DNA from: Rhineura floridana
Taxonomy: Eukaryota; Chordata; Lepidosauria; Squamata; Rhineuridae
Assembly: GCF_030035675.1 (NCBI RefSeq)
Contig: NC_084484.1
Span: 186,870,934 to 186,934,933, forward strand
Length of the DNA: 64,000 bases
Direction: 5' to 3'
In this document: positions 9,200 through 50,463 of the stretch, piece by piece
How the letters are laid out: the number at the start of each line of letters is the position of its first letter
Position numbering within the stretch: position 1 is the stretch's first letter
Notes under the pieces: model-generated
Told to the model about the DNA's origin: nothing
Databases searched by the model: none
Seen by the model: only the letters and a program-made list of their open reading frames with translations
Program-made: the position numbers and the translations under genes

Positions 9200-10026
9200 G
9201 TGATGCAGCAGACCCAGGAATAGTGTTCTGTATTGGGAGGGTGTGAAGAAATGCTGTAAACCTGTCTATGTCTGTCTGTGTTTTGAAGGAAAACACATTC
9301 GGTGATTTCTGTGATTGTCAAAGTTCGAGGCCTTGTAGTGTTTGGATGTTGCAGGCCTGTTTGGCAGTAGCTGCTTGGTGGTGGTGACAAGTTCTGCGAG
9401 GAGAGGGGCTGGCTTGGAGGATTTATTAAGCAGGGCCTGGATCAACTGAGTTAATTCTGATTGGTCTGGGGGACTGACCACAGGCTTGGATTGGCTGGAG
9501 GTTCCAATTGGTGCGGAGTTTCCTGTCAGTTGGGAGGGCAGAGGAGAGAGGGTGCCGCTTGGTGAGGGCACCCTGAGGAATAAGGCCAGAGCATGAGGGG
9601 AAAGCTGAGGCCCAGATATGAATGCCCGGCGGATTCTTCATACTTGTCTGGGGAAGGGAGCCAGTGGCCCCGAGAGGCTGCCCTGTGTAAGGGTCTTTCT
9701 GGAGGAAGGGGGCACCAAGCGGGTGCTAAAAGCTAGCTAAGCATCTGGGCAGCCAGGGGAGCTTTGGGGTCCAGAAACCGCTTGTCCCCAGTCATGGACT
9801 GGGCTGTGGGCGTCTTTGGCAGGGTTGAGGCTGGTAATTTGGCCTCAGGTAAAAGCTGCTTGAGGCTGGTGTCAGCAGCGGTGCTGTCTCCTGAGTGTCC
9901 AGAAGCTGCCAAGACCCCAGAACAAGTGTCCGTATTCCCTTTGGCGTGAGATATCCCTCTTAATAAAGCAGCTCCCTTAGTTAAAAGCCCACCCTGCCTC
10001 TAGTGCTGGTCTCCATCGCACGCACC
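9200..10026 (+). mobile_element. Fossil LTR-like repeat, probable solo LTR
   Basis: This is a diverged relative, in opposite orientation, of 16888-17720. Shared blocks include AGAAATGCTGT, GTGTTTTGAAGG, GAGGCCTTGTA, GGCTTGGATTGGCTGGAGG and TTCTTCATACTTGT. It has an AATAAA near its 3' side (about 9962) and carries no coding region. Length and the polyadenylation signal suggest an LTR of an endogenous retrovirus or related element. It is old and degraded, and its exact ends are not certain. Confidence 0.5.
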
Positions 10027-11599
10027 AGCTACTAGGAGAGTGTTGGAGGCGGTGTGAGTGAATTGGTGGCTGCGGAATATTCAGGAAGCCTGGGCTTTTA
10101 CAAAGTGAGGCTGAGAGAACGGGGATCTTTCTCCTTAAAAGAGAGAACTTTTTTTCTGATTTAAATGGTGTATCACTCCAACTTTGAAGCTGCTTGTCTC
10201 TCACAAGAAGACAACTCTCAGCCAGGGTTGAGTCTGGTTTGAATTCCACCACGCCCCCCACACCCATGACTGCTTTTTGGCTACATCAAATAACTTGCTT
10301 GATATTCTACTACATCATCCTACTACATCACATCATGTTGGGTCCTCAGGGACTATAATCATTGGCCCCAGTTAATTTAATGTCAGGATTTGAACCCAGG
10401 TCTCCACTCTGTGTCCACTATGCACAACACTGGATCTCTGCTTGAGGTACAGCATGGCAGTCTGGATTAGGGGTCTCTGTCGATGGGATTTGTAGGTAGA
10501 CAACCCTCCCTTGTGGTGGTGGGTTTGGGCAAGATGCCATTTTTGGCTCTTTAGTGATGGTTTGTTTCCATCTCTCTCTGGGGGATCTCATTTGTTGTGG
10601 GGCGGTCAAGACTACACTTCATCCACACAGGCCAGTCTTAACTGATGCTGCCTACATGGACCTGGGCAGGGATTGTCCATAGGAAGAGGCAGCATGAAAC
10701 TAAGCTAAAGGAGTAGATCACGCAGCCACTTGAGGAGGTAATTTGGTTGTACATGTATATCTGTGGTATTTATTTGTATGGTAGAAAGGGAGACTTTAAA
10801 ATATTTTGAATGAAAAAAGCACTCTCAGTTCTTCTGTCAAGCATAGGAATGATTCTCGAAGGGACAGAAGAGCCCCAGGCCAGCAAGGAAGGCTGCGGAA
10901 CATGGAAGGTGAAGAGGAGGAGGAGGAGGAGGAAAAAACTGGCCTGGAGAGAGATGTGGTGTTGGGTATATGCCCCATCTGTGCTGGTGCGTAACAGAAG
11001 GAAAAGCAAGCTAAAAAGGAAGATATGGTGATGATGATACCGGGACTTGGGAAAGCATGTTGTTAGTTGCAGATGGCAAATTCAAATAACCTCTCTGGAA
11101 TCAGTCACTGAGCAGTGATTTATTTTCAAATTATTTTTTGTTGTTGACGTGTTTGTTTCCTGGCATAACACATTTGCACCATGTGGCACTATTTAGTGCA
11201 GAGGGCTTTCTTCCCACTGAATCATTTGAGAAAATAGCATTTTGTTTGCACTCTGATGACTGGATGAGGCAGCACATGGTTTGCCCCATGCTAAAGTGAT
11301 TAGAGTTGAACATGTTGCATTTGCAACGTGCAGGAGGGCTGTGAATGTAGGAAGGCTACTTATGCGGCGCTCTCTGCCCACTTTCTGCTTCAAGGGACCA
11401 CATGCCCCTTCAAGATGGAACCAGGGAGGCAGCCAGCATGGCCAAGGAGCTTTAATAATTTGCCAGTGGTGACCAGACAAATGGCAAATAATGTTGTTAA
11501 GTGAAGCAGGTCTGGGCTGTGGTTCAGTGCCACATTCTCGTGCTGTTAGATTCGTGTCACTGCATATTCTAATAATGGATATTTGTATTTTAATGATTG
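10027..11599. other. Intergenic; no gene recognised
   Basis: No exon, long conserved frame or clear transposon was found. Bases 10300-10430 (ATTTGAACCCAGGTCTCC) look like the B-box side of an old tRNA-derived SINE on the minus strand. A short GAGGAG-rich run lies at 10913-10935. Confidence 0.45.
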
Positions 11600-11670
11600 T
11601 GTAATTGGTTCTTACACTTGTAGACCACTTAAAAGCCTGCTTTGGCATAAAGTGGAATATAAATTAATAT
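11600..11670 (+). repeat. LINE 3' tail fragment
   Basis: TTGTAGACCACTTAAAAGCC through GTGGAATATAAATTAATA matches the form of L2-type LINE 3' ends (compare 38870 and 26450). It is immediately followed by the GGAT microsatellite, suggesting the array grew from the LINE tail. Confidence 0.5.
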
Positions 11671-11774
11671 TGGATGGATGGATGGATGGATGGATGGATG
11701 GATGGATGGATGGATGGATGGATGGATGGATGGATGGATGGATGGATGGATGGATGGATGGATGGATGGATGGA
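11671..11774. repeat. (GGAT)n microsatellite, about 26 units
   Basis: An uninterrupted TGGA/GGAT tetranucleotide array of about 104 bases, followed by a slightly degenerate GGAAGGAA edge. The perfect units imply high length variability. Confidence 0.97.
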
Positions 11775-13264
11775 AGGAAATGGGGGACAAGAGAGTATCT
11801 CAATGTGTCTACGTGGCTTTCCCTCTCAATGTGGAAAGGGATGAGGGGTGCTCTTGAGCAGTAATTTATAATCCACGTGAAATTGCTTTTAATCTTCTGC
11901 TGGTCCGTTTGAATGAATGAATTTTATAGAATGTTTTAACTGTGGTTAGTTGTTTGGCTCTGGGCTTTATCTGCTGTCTCCTCTATTATATTATTATCAC
12001 TGCATTGTTTTATTGGTTTCAGATCTTCTTAGCTGCCTTGGTCATTTTTGTGGAAAGGCAGGTACAGAAGTGTTCCACTTAAACAAATGTAAGAGAGTTT
12101 CACACAGACAGGCCGCAGCATCTTAATATCTCGGGTGGTCTTGGAGTGGATTGTGGGTGAGGGGGTGTGGCGTGAGAGAAGGGAGGTGCTGTTAGCTACT
12201 GATGGCCCATGTCATACTCTGCTCCCTCATCCCACAGTTGCTTCCCCACCAATCTCTAAGCAGCTCACTCCTCAATTGTGGAGAAGAGGCTTTGCCTCCT
12301 CCCTCCTCCTCCCCTCCTCTGATCGTGGGAAGAGCCCACAGAGGCCTGGGGGCACTGCCCCATCTGCCAGTTCCATTTCCCTGGCCCACATCAGAAACAG
12401 TTTAACTGAGGTGAGAGGGACCATCAAGCTACAGAGTGGAGCATCCTGCAAGCCAGGAGCAAGGAAAGCATCTGAGCACGTGGTTTCCGATGGCTCAGTC
12501 AAGGGAGCCCAAGTGACCAGCAGGGGAAGGTGGGAAAATCCTTCCTCTGGGCGACTGGTCAGAGATGCTGAATTGACCACAACCCACCCCGTGGGTTACC
12601 TGGAAAGAAAAATCATAAAAGGATAAATGATTGAACCACCCACCCTCCTGGCATCCTATTCTCCGATGGTGCCATTTTCACCTTTCACTCCCCCCCTCCA
12701 CTGTTGTTTTCTACATGGGGCTTCTGGGAGGAAGGGAGGGATATAAATTTAATAAACAACAAGTTGAATTGATGCAGGAAGGGGAGAGGAAGGGTGATGG
12801 GGGCTAGGAGGGAAGAGGTGTCAAGGAAAGCATGAAGGGAAAGAAGGCGAGAAAGCGAGACTGCTGTTGACAAAACAGCCGAGGTTCCTGAGGGAGTTGG
12901 GTAAAGCCATCCTGGAGACTGCCCACGGCGCTCATGTGGCAACCCAGCCCCATGGGGGATTGGCAGGTGGGCCCCACTGCTCTCCTGCCTGCTGCCGCCC
13001 CTGCCGGGGGAACAACAAGACATCAGCACAGGCAGAGGGCAGGAGAGGAAAGCCTTGCAAGGAAGCAGGAAAGGCCTCGGATTTGGGTCTTGTGGAAGGA
13101 CGGATCCCGGGGAGGGATTCGGGGGGGGGGCTGCATTGCCAGTCACACCTGCTGGCTGCAATTCCACAGCAAGGAGCTGCGTTGGGCACGATGGCGTTCG
13201 AGGGCATCACAGTGAGTGCATCGCAGGGGGGTGATCCCTGGAATACTGGGAGGTTGGTTTGGAT
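11775..13264. other. Intergenic; short L2 tail inside
   Basis: No gene was recognised. Bases 12718-12765 (CTGGGAGGAAGGGAGGGATA, TAAATTTAATAAA) are an L2-type 3' end. The stretch 12860-13200 is GC-rich with overlapping open frames on both strands, but none has recognisable domains or splice-bounded structure. Confidence 0.45.
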
Positions 13265-13382
13265 GATGCCTATGGGTCTCCTCCAAGCCTGTGGTTTAAT
13301 ATCTGCTTGCAGGCTTCCCCCAGGCACTAGGTGGGCCACTGGCCTGATCCAGCAGGCTCTTCTTATGTTCTTATGTTCTTAT
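13265..13382 (+). repeat. CR1 3' end fragment
   Basis: GCTTGCAGGCTTCCCCCAGG, GGGCCACTGGCCTGATCCAG and three TTATGTTC-type octamers match the terminal part of the young CR1 family. Only the last 100 or so bases of the element are present. Confidence 0.8.
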
Positions 13383-13389
13383 CTATAAG

Positions 13390-13800
13390 ATGAGAGTTCC
13401 TACGTAGAAGGGACCCCTGAAGTGCTTAAACCACTTTCTTTGTTAAGCTAATGACCCTAGGCAGGCCAGTTAAGCACCCTATTTAAAGAGCTGGTCAAGA
13501 ACAAATGAATTGCCATAGAAACAACTAGCTAGTGATGCTTCCAGGAGGGGGTGTGCCTTCCACCCCACCTCACCTGCCTGTATGATGTGGCCATTGTCTA
13601 GTCTGGTCTGGAGCTGGAAAGAAAGAGAGAGGCTGGACTTGCTGCCTGTGCTGAGGCCAAAACTATGGCTTGGGGAAGCCTAATGGAGGAGCTGTGAGCC
13701 CTGCCATCTTAGGCTCAGGTTGTATTTGTGTGTAAATAAAGCCATGTATCCTACAGACATCAATCTCTAGTGACCGTCTTTCCAAGGAAACCAAATCCTG
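13390..13800 (+). mobile_element. Possible fossil solo LTR
   Basis: Non-coding block with an AATAAA near its 3' side (13735), followed by a short GT/CT-rich stretch ending in CA-type sequence, as in an LTR R-U5 region. No second copy was found in the window, so the call is tentative. If real, it is an old, coding-less remnant. Confidence 0.25.
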
Positions 13801-14782
13801 GGCATGCACTGGAAGCCCTGAAGTCTCTCACCGCTCAGAGATAGGGGTGCACACAACAATATATGTTATATGACACTTTCATTTGAGTGACCTTCTCTAC
13901 CCGGTGGTTTTGACTGCTGAGGGGTGAGCTTACCAGCTGTGCTGGCAGGGGAAGGGCACAGCCCTCTTCAGGCTGCTTCTTGGCCCACAGTGGGCCATGG
14001 GACATGAATCGGGGACTGGGAAAGTGGGCTGCCCCCACTGCAGACCTGATATCGTAATAATTCGGCTAGAGAATTGCTGTGTGTGTTTAGAAAGGGACCT
14101 TGCCATCTTGCATCCCACCTCCCTCTGCATCTGCAGCACAAGGGCCCTTCTGGCCCTGGGTGCTGAGTGAGGGTCGCAGGGTCCTCCAGCCTCAGTTTCA
14201 GCCGTCACCCATAACGGCTTCCTGCACCCTCTGCTTTCTGCTCATATCTGGTCCTTTCTACACCCCTGCTGAGGACCCCCCTCTCAGATGGCCCTTTCCC
14301 ACTCCTCAGCAATTCAGTCTTGAGTATTTAAAAGCAGAACGGCAGGGTGGAAAGGACATTGCAGCCCCAAAGTGACCACTTGGGGGGATGGCTTGTGCAC
14401 CTGAGGGGGCTCTGGCCAAGTACTTCCCTGCATCAGTGCAATGTTGGAACCTCAAAATACGAGTATTGACTCCAAGACGTGGATTTCATGGCAGAGGTTC
14501 CTTGCAGGCCAGTGGGTCCTGCAGACTACTCTCTGGATGTTAAAGGTCTTCCAGCAATGCAACACCTTCCTCCTTTGCCCTCCCCATCCCGATGCTCTTT
14601 TCAGACGCTGTCGAGTCCTACCAGGATAGGGAAGGAGAGGCTCCATTTCGGAGGGGCTGGTAGGAAGGGCCTCCTTCCCTTTGCCTTCCCCATCAACAAG
14701 CAGCTTCCCTCGATGGCTAATTTGCGAGCCATTTGGCCCTCCTGTGCCAAGGCGGCTCCTCCCTCCCAAGCTGCGGATTCAA
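13801..14782. other. No gene recognised
   Basis: GC-rich intergenic DNA. The missing 5' exon or exons of TRPC2 could lie here or further upstream, but I could not identify one with a convincing start codon and donor. Confidence 0.45.
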
Positions 14783-14860
14783 TCAGGCACAGCAGAAAAG
14801 GCACTCGGGAAAGCCAGGAACTCAGGCACAGCAGAAAAGGCACTCGGGAAAGCCAGGAAC
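14783..14860. repeat. Perfect 39-bp tandem duplication
   Basis: The 39-base unit starting TCAGGCACAGCAGAAAAGGC occurs twice in a row without mismatch (14783-14821 and 14822-14860). It is a recent local duplication in non-coding DNA. Confidence 0.95.
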
Positions 14861-15284
14861 GTAATTACTGAGCAGGTAGTAATGAATTAGTGCTTGGGGA
14901 GGGAAGGAAAGTCCCTGGGCTGGACGGGTTCTTTCCAGCACCAGAAGGCTTCGAGAGGTTTCGTGAGGAGGTGTAACAAATCAATATCCCATGAAGGAGC
15001 CTTCACCAGGCAGCGCACACCCAGCCCCCTCCTCATTTCCTAGGTCCCATCCCATCTGCTCTCTTTGTCCCTTGGCCCTTTTGCTGCCAGGCCTGCCCCT
15101 TTATAGGATCAGAGCAACTCAGCCTAAGGCAGCCAGAGATCCGGCCTTGTCCTTCTGCCCTTAGAGCAGCTTAGCCAATCACTGCAAGAGGCTTCATTGC
15201 TCTGCCACCTTGCAAAAATCCCTTTGGCAGATGGCAATACAGATTATATTATCACTGTACAAGCAGAGGTTCCTACTTCCAGTT
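14861..15284. other. No gene recognised
   Basis: Non-coding sequence upstream of a SINE and the first identified TRPC2 exon. Confidence 0.45.
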
Positions 15285-15480
15285 GGCGGAGGGCCACAGC
15301 TCAGTGGTAGATCTGCTTTGCATGCCCAAGGTCCTATGTTTAGTCCCACACATCTCCAGATAGGACTTGGAGAGACTCCTGCCTGAAACCCTGGAGAGCT
15401 GCTGCCTGTCAGTGTAGCCATTACTGAGCTAGATACACCAATGGTCAGACTCGCTATAAGGCAGCTTGTTATGTTCCTTT
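15285..15480 (+). mobile_element. tRNA-derived SINE
   Basis: A tRNA-like head contains an A-box-like stretch (AGCTCAGTGGTAGATCTGCT) and a degenerate B box. The body follows (GAGAGACTCCTGCCTGAAAC, CAGTGTAGCCATTACTGAGC) and then GGCAGCTTGTTATGTTCC. The same body occurs at 35465-35670. It is an RNA polymerase III type mobile element, not a tRNA gene. Confidence 0.75.
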
Positions 15481-15587
15481 CATTTCCCAAGGGCAGAAAT
15501 ATTTTGCTTTGCAAAGTACAAGAGCATTTAAAAAAACAAAACTCACAGCAATAATAATAATAATTCCCTTTCCACCTGACCCCTTAG

Positions 15588-46687
<31,100 letters not shown>

Positions 46688-46734
46688 TTTGCCTTTCCCC
46701 AGAAGAGGGCCAATCTGTCCTGTTCTCAGCTGGG

Positions 46735-46862
46735 ATCTGTTCAGGGTGGCATTTCCAGGGTGGCTGGACAGCCACCTGTCGGTATGCTTTCATTTGGATT
46801 GGGGGCTGGACTCGATAGCCTTATAGGCCCCTTCTGGCTGTACTAGTCTATGATTCCTTAGC
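46735..46862 (+). repeat. CR1 3' end within TRPC2 3' UTR
   Basis: GGTGGCTGGACAGCCACCTG, GGGGGCTGGACTCGATAGCC and CCTTCTGGCTGTACTAGTCT ATGATTCC match the 3' terminus of the second CR1 lineage (reverse of 56744 onward). It begins about 50 bases after the TRPC2 stop codon, so it probably forms part of the mature 3' UTR. Confidence 0.75.
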
Positions 46863-46883
46863 AGCATAGGCCAAAGTCATGCT

Positions 46884-46889
46884 AATAAA
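46884..46889 (+). terminator. Candidate TRPC2 polyadenylation signal
   Basis: AATAAA about 197 bases after the stop. A second candidate is at 47311. No transcript data are available to choose. Confidence 0.45.
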
Positions 46890-47310
46890 TAGGATGCACA
46901 CAGGATGCATGCGCAGAGCAATGCAATGTCCTTTCTTAAGCCAACATCCTTTGGCAATGGAATATGGAAGCGTTCAACTGGTACAGGGCTCTTTCCTGGC
47001 CGGAATGGGAAGGGCGTGAAGTTCTCCCCTGCAGAGGCAGCGTCCTCCGCAAACCAGCAGCCGGAGGATGGGAGAGGAGGAGTATGCCAAGGGCAGCCAC
47101 AACTCCATTTAACAAAAGTGCTTCTAGTCCCCACTGAGGCTGGGACTCTCCCAAATAGTTGTCAAGGGGAGACACCCACCTACCCACCCATGCAAAAATT
47201 GCACTACAGGAACTGAACTTTTGTGAACAGATTATGTAATGTGTGCATCTGGCTTCCTTACATTAAGTTTATTAATCACGTAAATGGATGCTATTAACTA
47301 CAGTCAACTT

Positions 47311-47316
47311 AATAAA
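47311..47316 (+). terminator. Alternative TRPC2 polyadenylation signal
   Basis: AATAAA about 624 bases after the stop, followed by TTTATTGGC and GT-rich sequence (TGTGGTTTGGTATTTTTTTG TG), which resembles a downstream element. Structurally the better candidate. Confidence 0.45.
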
Positions 47317-47384
47317 CATTTTATTGGCAATATGGTAATTCCTGTGGTTTGGTATTTTTTTGTGTAGAAATGTTGGCCATGCAC

Positions 47385-48052
47385 AACAGTTGTTGTTGTT
47401 ATGTGCCTTCAAGTCGATTTTGACTTATGGCAACCCTATGAATCGGCAACTTCCAAGAGCATCTGTCGTGAACCGTGCTGTTCAGATCTTGTAAGTTCAG
47501 GTCTGTGGCTTCCCAGAATCAACCCATCTCTTGTTTGGCCTTCCTCTTTTTCTACTCCCTTCTGTTTTTCCCAGCATTATTGTCTTTTCTAGTGAATCAT
47601 GTCTTCTCATGATGTGTCCAAAGTATGATAACCTCAGTTTCATCATTTTAGCTTCTAGTGACAGTTCTGGTTTAATTTGTTCTAACACCCAATTATTGGT
47701 CTTTTCCACAGTCCATGGTATGCGCAAAGCTCTCCTCCAGCACCACATTTCAAATGAGTTGATTTTTCTCTTATGTGCCTTTTTCACTGTCCAACTTTCA
47801 CACCCATACATAGAGATTGGGAATACCATGGTCTGAATGATCCTGACTTTGGTGTTCAGTGATACATCTTTGCATTTGAGGACCTTTTCTAGTTCTCTCA
47901 TAGCTGCCCTCCCCACTCCTAGCCTTCTTCTGATTTCTTGACTATTGTCTCCATTTTGGTTAATGACTGTGCCGAGGTATTGATAAACCTTGACAAGTTC
48001 CATGTCCTCATTGTCAACTTAAAGTTACATAAATCTTCTGTTGTCATTACTT
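47385..48052 (-). mobile_element. RTE/BovB-like LINE, 3' part
   Basis: Second copy of the RTE family at 22921. The frame 47497-48003 encodes VYQYLGTVINQNGDNSQEIR, FPISMYGCESWTVKKAHKRK, WCWRRALRIPW, KLRLSYFGHIMRRHDSLEK and KRGRPNKRWVD. In this copy the C-terminal frame stays open through GHIMRRHDSLEK, where the 22921 copy is broken. 5' truncation near 48052. Confidence 0.88.
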
Positions 48053-48462
48053 ACTTATGCACCACAGACACAGCACAAATATTGTTTATAGGCCTGACAA
48101 AATGGTGTGTGGGGTCCTTTATCCTGAACTCTTATCCCACCCCTCCTGTGAGCTTTTCAGGGTCACATGAACACAGGCAGGAGTGGTGCTACTTTAGAGG
48201 AGGCAGAAAGGCCTGAAAGATCCATTCTCCCCTTCCTGATTAGCCACCAGAAGTGATGAACAGATGGGACAAGGACGATGGTGTAAATGAGCACCACAAA
48301 AGGGAGAATGTCTTTGGATAGTGGGCTAGCGAGTGCCAGGATTTGGTCCAGAGTACCAAATGGGCCACTGAATTCCAGTCCAGTAACTTGATGCTGGAGT
48401 CTGCCTTTCAAACTCTTGTTGGTCGTTGGAGCATGGCAACTTGAAGGGATGTACAAACTGTC
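48053..48462. other. No gene recognised
   Basis: Intergenic DNA between TRPC2 and ART. Confidence 0.45.
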
Positions 48463-48610
48463 CTGGAACAGTCTTTGCCAACCTGGTGCCCTTCAGATAT
48501 TTTGGGTGACAAGTACCATCAGCCCTCAGGCAATACAGCTGTGCTGGCTAGGGCTAATGGGTGCTATCATCCAACACATCTGGAGGGCACCAGGTTGGCA
48601 AAGGCTATGC
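48463..48610. mobile_element. Foldback MITE, CTGGAGGGC family
   Basis: TCTTTGCCAACCTGGTGCCC and AGGGCACCAGGTTGGCAAAG are perfect inverted ends of about 18 bases. The centre GCTGTGCTGGCTAGGGC matches the other members. Confidence 0.8.
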
Positions 48611-49228
48611 TGTGGGATTGAAAGTTTCCCCTGGCAGCTTCTGAGGATTACCCTGATGTCCTATCTTGTAGCAGTCCATCCTATGGAGCTACAGTTGCTA
48701 AGTAATTAGGGGAATGGTTAATACAGGCCTTTCAAGGCAAGAACTTTAAGTCAAGAACCCCTTTCCTCTGTTCCAGAGCAATGCCTGCCTGCCTGCATTA
48801 TTTCCTCTGGGTCAGAAACACAATCTGTTGAGACAATGTTCTTGGAGGGCTCCTTGTGCAGAGTTGTTGGGTATTAATAGCCGAAGAGTGAGCAGCAGCG
48901 ATGGTGGTGGTGGCTGCGGCAGTGGGGATTTCCAGCACGTTCTATAAAAAGCCAAACCACTTGCTTGTCACCTGTCCTGTCAACAGATCAGCGTCCCCCA
49001 ACCGCGTCTAGGCACAAGAGGCGGCTGGAAAGAGTGAATAGAACCAAGAAGCCACAAATAAATTTGGCCATATTGTTTTCTGGTGAGAGACAGCAACAGG
49101 TAAACGTTACTGCTTCTTTAGAACCAGTTTAAGAAAACTTCCTTGCTGTTTGAAGAACATCCCTGCCCTGAATTTTAAACTGGGTGGATGAAGGATAAAG
49201 CAGCCAGCATTTCAGGGCTCTTCCAGTT
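48611..49228. other. No gene recognised
   Basis: Intergenic DNA upstream of ART. Could include a promoter or 5' UTR exon of ART, but no element was identified. Confidence 0.4.
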
Positions 49229-49520
49229 AACCTGTTTATTGAACCTTCATCCTGATTTGCTTGCACAAAACTTATGTGGAGGATGGAGGTTAGATTATAT
49301 CCAGCCTTTTTATAGGGCATTCGTTCTGATTTCTTTGCGGGGAGGTTATTCAACAATGAGCATTCGTTCTGCATTCATCCTGATTTCCTTGCATGGCATC
49401 TGCACGTCTTATTAGCCATTCCTTCCTTCTACACTTGTCAGTGCATTTCCCAGTCTCTTTCCTAACCACAAAAAGTACTTTTTTAAAAAGTGGATTTGTT
49501 GTATTAGGGCAACAGTGTGC
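49229..49520 (-). repeat. Unclassified repeat with CAAATCAGGATGAATG periodicity, inverted copy
   Basis: TTCATCCTGATTTGCTTGCA, CATTCGTTCTGATTTCTTTG and TTCATCCTGATTTCCTTGCA are three spaced units, followed by AAAAAGTGGATTTGTTG. The order is the reverse complement of 33945-34200. Confidence 0.65.
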
Positions 49521-50164
49521 TTTAATCCCCTTTAAACTGCACAAACCTACATTTCTCGGAATGTACGCACTTAACTCCCTCCTGGAAAATACTAACAATC
49601 TAAAGTCGCCCTCAGACAGCAGCTCTGCTGCTTTCGTTCTTAACTGTTCCCTGTGTACTGCCCTTATTATTGCAGATAAGAAATTCTAACAAAGGATCCT
49701 ACATACGTCGCATAGTGGAATTGTGCAGGGGGGGCAGAATCTCTGAGGTCTTTCCTAGTTAGCAAACCACAGCTGATGCTGCTCACACTGGGAGCAAATC
49801 AAGCCCTCTGTTGCCTTTCCTGCCACAACAAATGAAGCCTCACTTTGCTATTGCGCTCTTTGCCTAGAGCTATTTAAAGTAGTGACAATACTGATGGTGA
49901 TAGCTTGTGTTAACAGCTGAAGTTGACAAAATGCATGTTTAGTCTCATAATTTGGTTTGCAGGAAGGGGAAGTTTCCTTCTTGCTTTTGTTTTGATACCA
50001 GTTGACCACTCCTAAACTGGCTCTGTGAGATGGGTATTGGGGGACCCTGTATTACAGTGATTCCAGGCCTATCTCCAGGATGTGTTTCAGATAATAGCAT
50101 TGGGTGTGCTTATCTCTTGACTCCGTGGTAGTTGTGCTGTGAGGTCCCAAGGGTGCCATCCAGT
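49521..50164. other. No gene recognised
   Basis: Intergenic. Likely contains ART upstream sequence. Confidence 0.4.
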
Positions 50165-50300
50165 CCACAATGCTATTTAACGTCTGCATGAAGTTGTTGG
50201 GAGCAGTCAATAGGCAAGGTGTCACAGTACACTGAGGACACACAGCTCTATATCATGACAATAAGGAGCTTGAACTCCCCAGATTTTTGAAACCTCAAAT
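50165..50300 (+). repeat. Old L2 RT fragment
   Basis: TTTAACGTCTGCATGAAGTT and GACACACAGCTCTATATCA correspond to the LFNIYMKPLG and ADDTQLY region of L2, strongly diverged and broken. Confidence 0.5.
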
Positions 50301-50400
50301 CTGTTTTCAGTGCCGAGACTTGGCAGAGATGACATATGTGAGATGAAATACACTAGAAAAAAATGACTTCTTTTCTTTTTCAAAGGAGTGAGCAGTGAAG

Positions 50401-50463
50401 ATGCCTCCTTTGCAAATGATCCTGGTGCTGTATCTGATGGGGATATTCCCAGGAGACCTTCAG
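50401..50463 (+). CDS. ART1: ART exon 1 (coding): signal peptide
   Basis: ATG at 50401 preceded by GTGAAG (A at -3 by position 50398). It encodes 21 residues with a hydrophobic core, ending CAG|GTATGA in phase 0. A pyrimidine tract and AAAG at 50368-50385 look like an acceptor, so an upstream non-coding exon is likely. Confidence 0.85.

Noticed and set aside
11671-11774. CRISPR-like direct repeat array
   Set aside because: Pure tetranucleotide without spacers, in a vertebrate genome.
11583-11864. Frame encoding [11 protein letters not shown] repeats
   Set aside because: Translation of the GGAT microsatellite.
12135-13388. Several 90-170 codon frames as TRPC2 5' exons or an XRCC1-domain neighbour gene
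   Set aside because: No residues matching the TRPC2 N-terminus or XRCC1 N-terminal domain as I know them, and frames are on both strands in GC-rich DNA.
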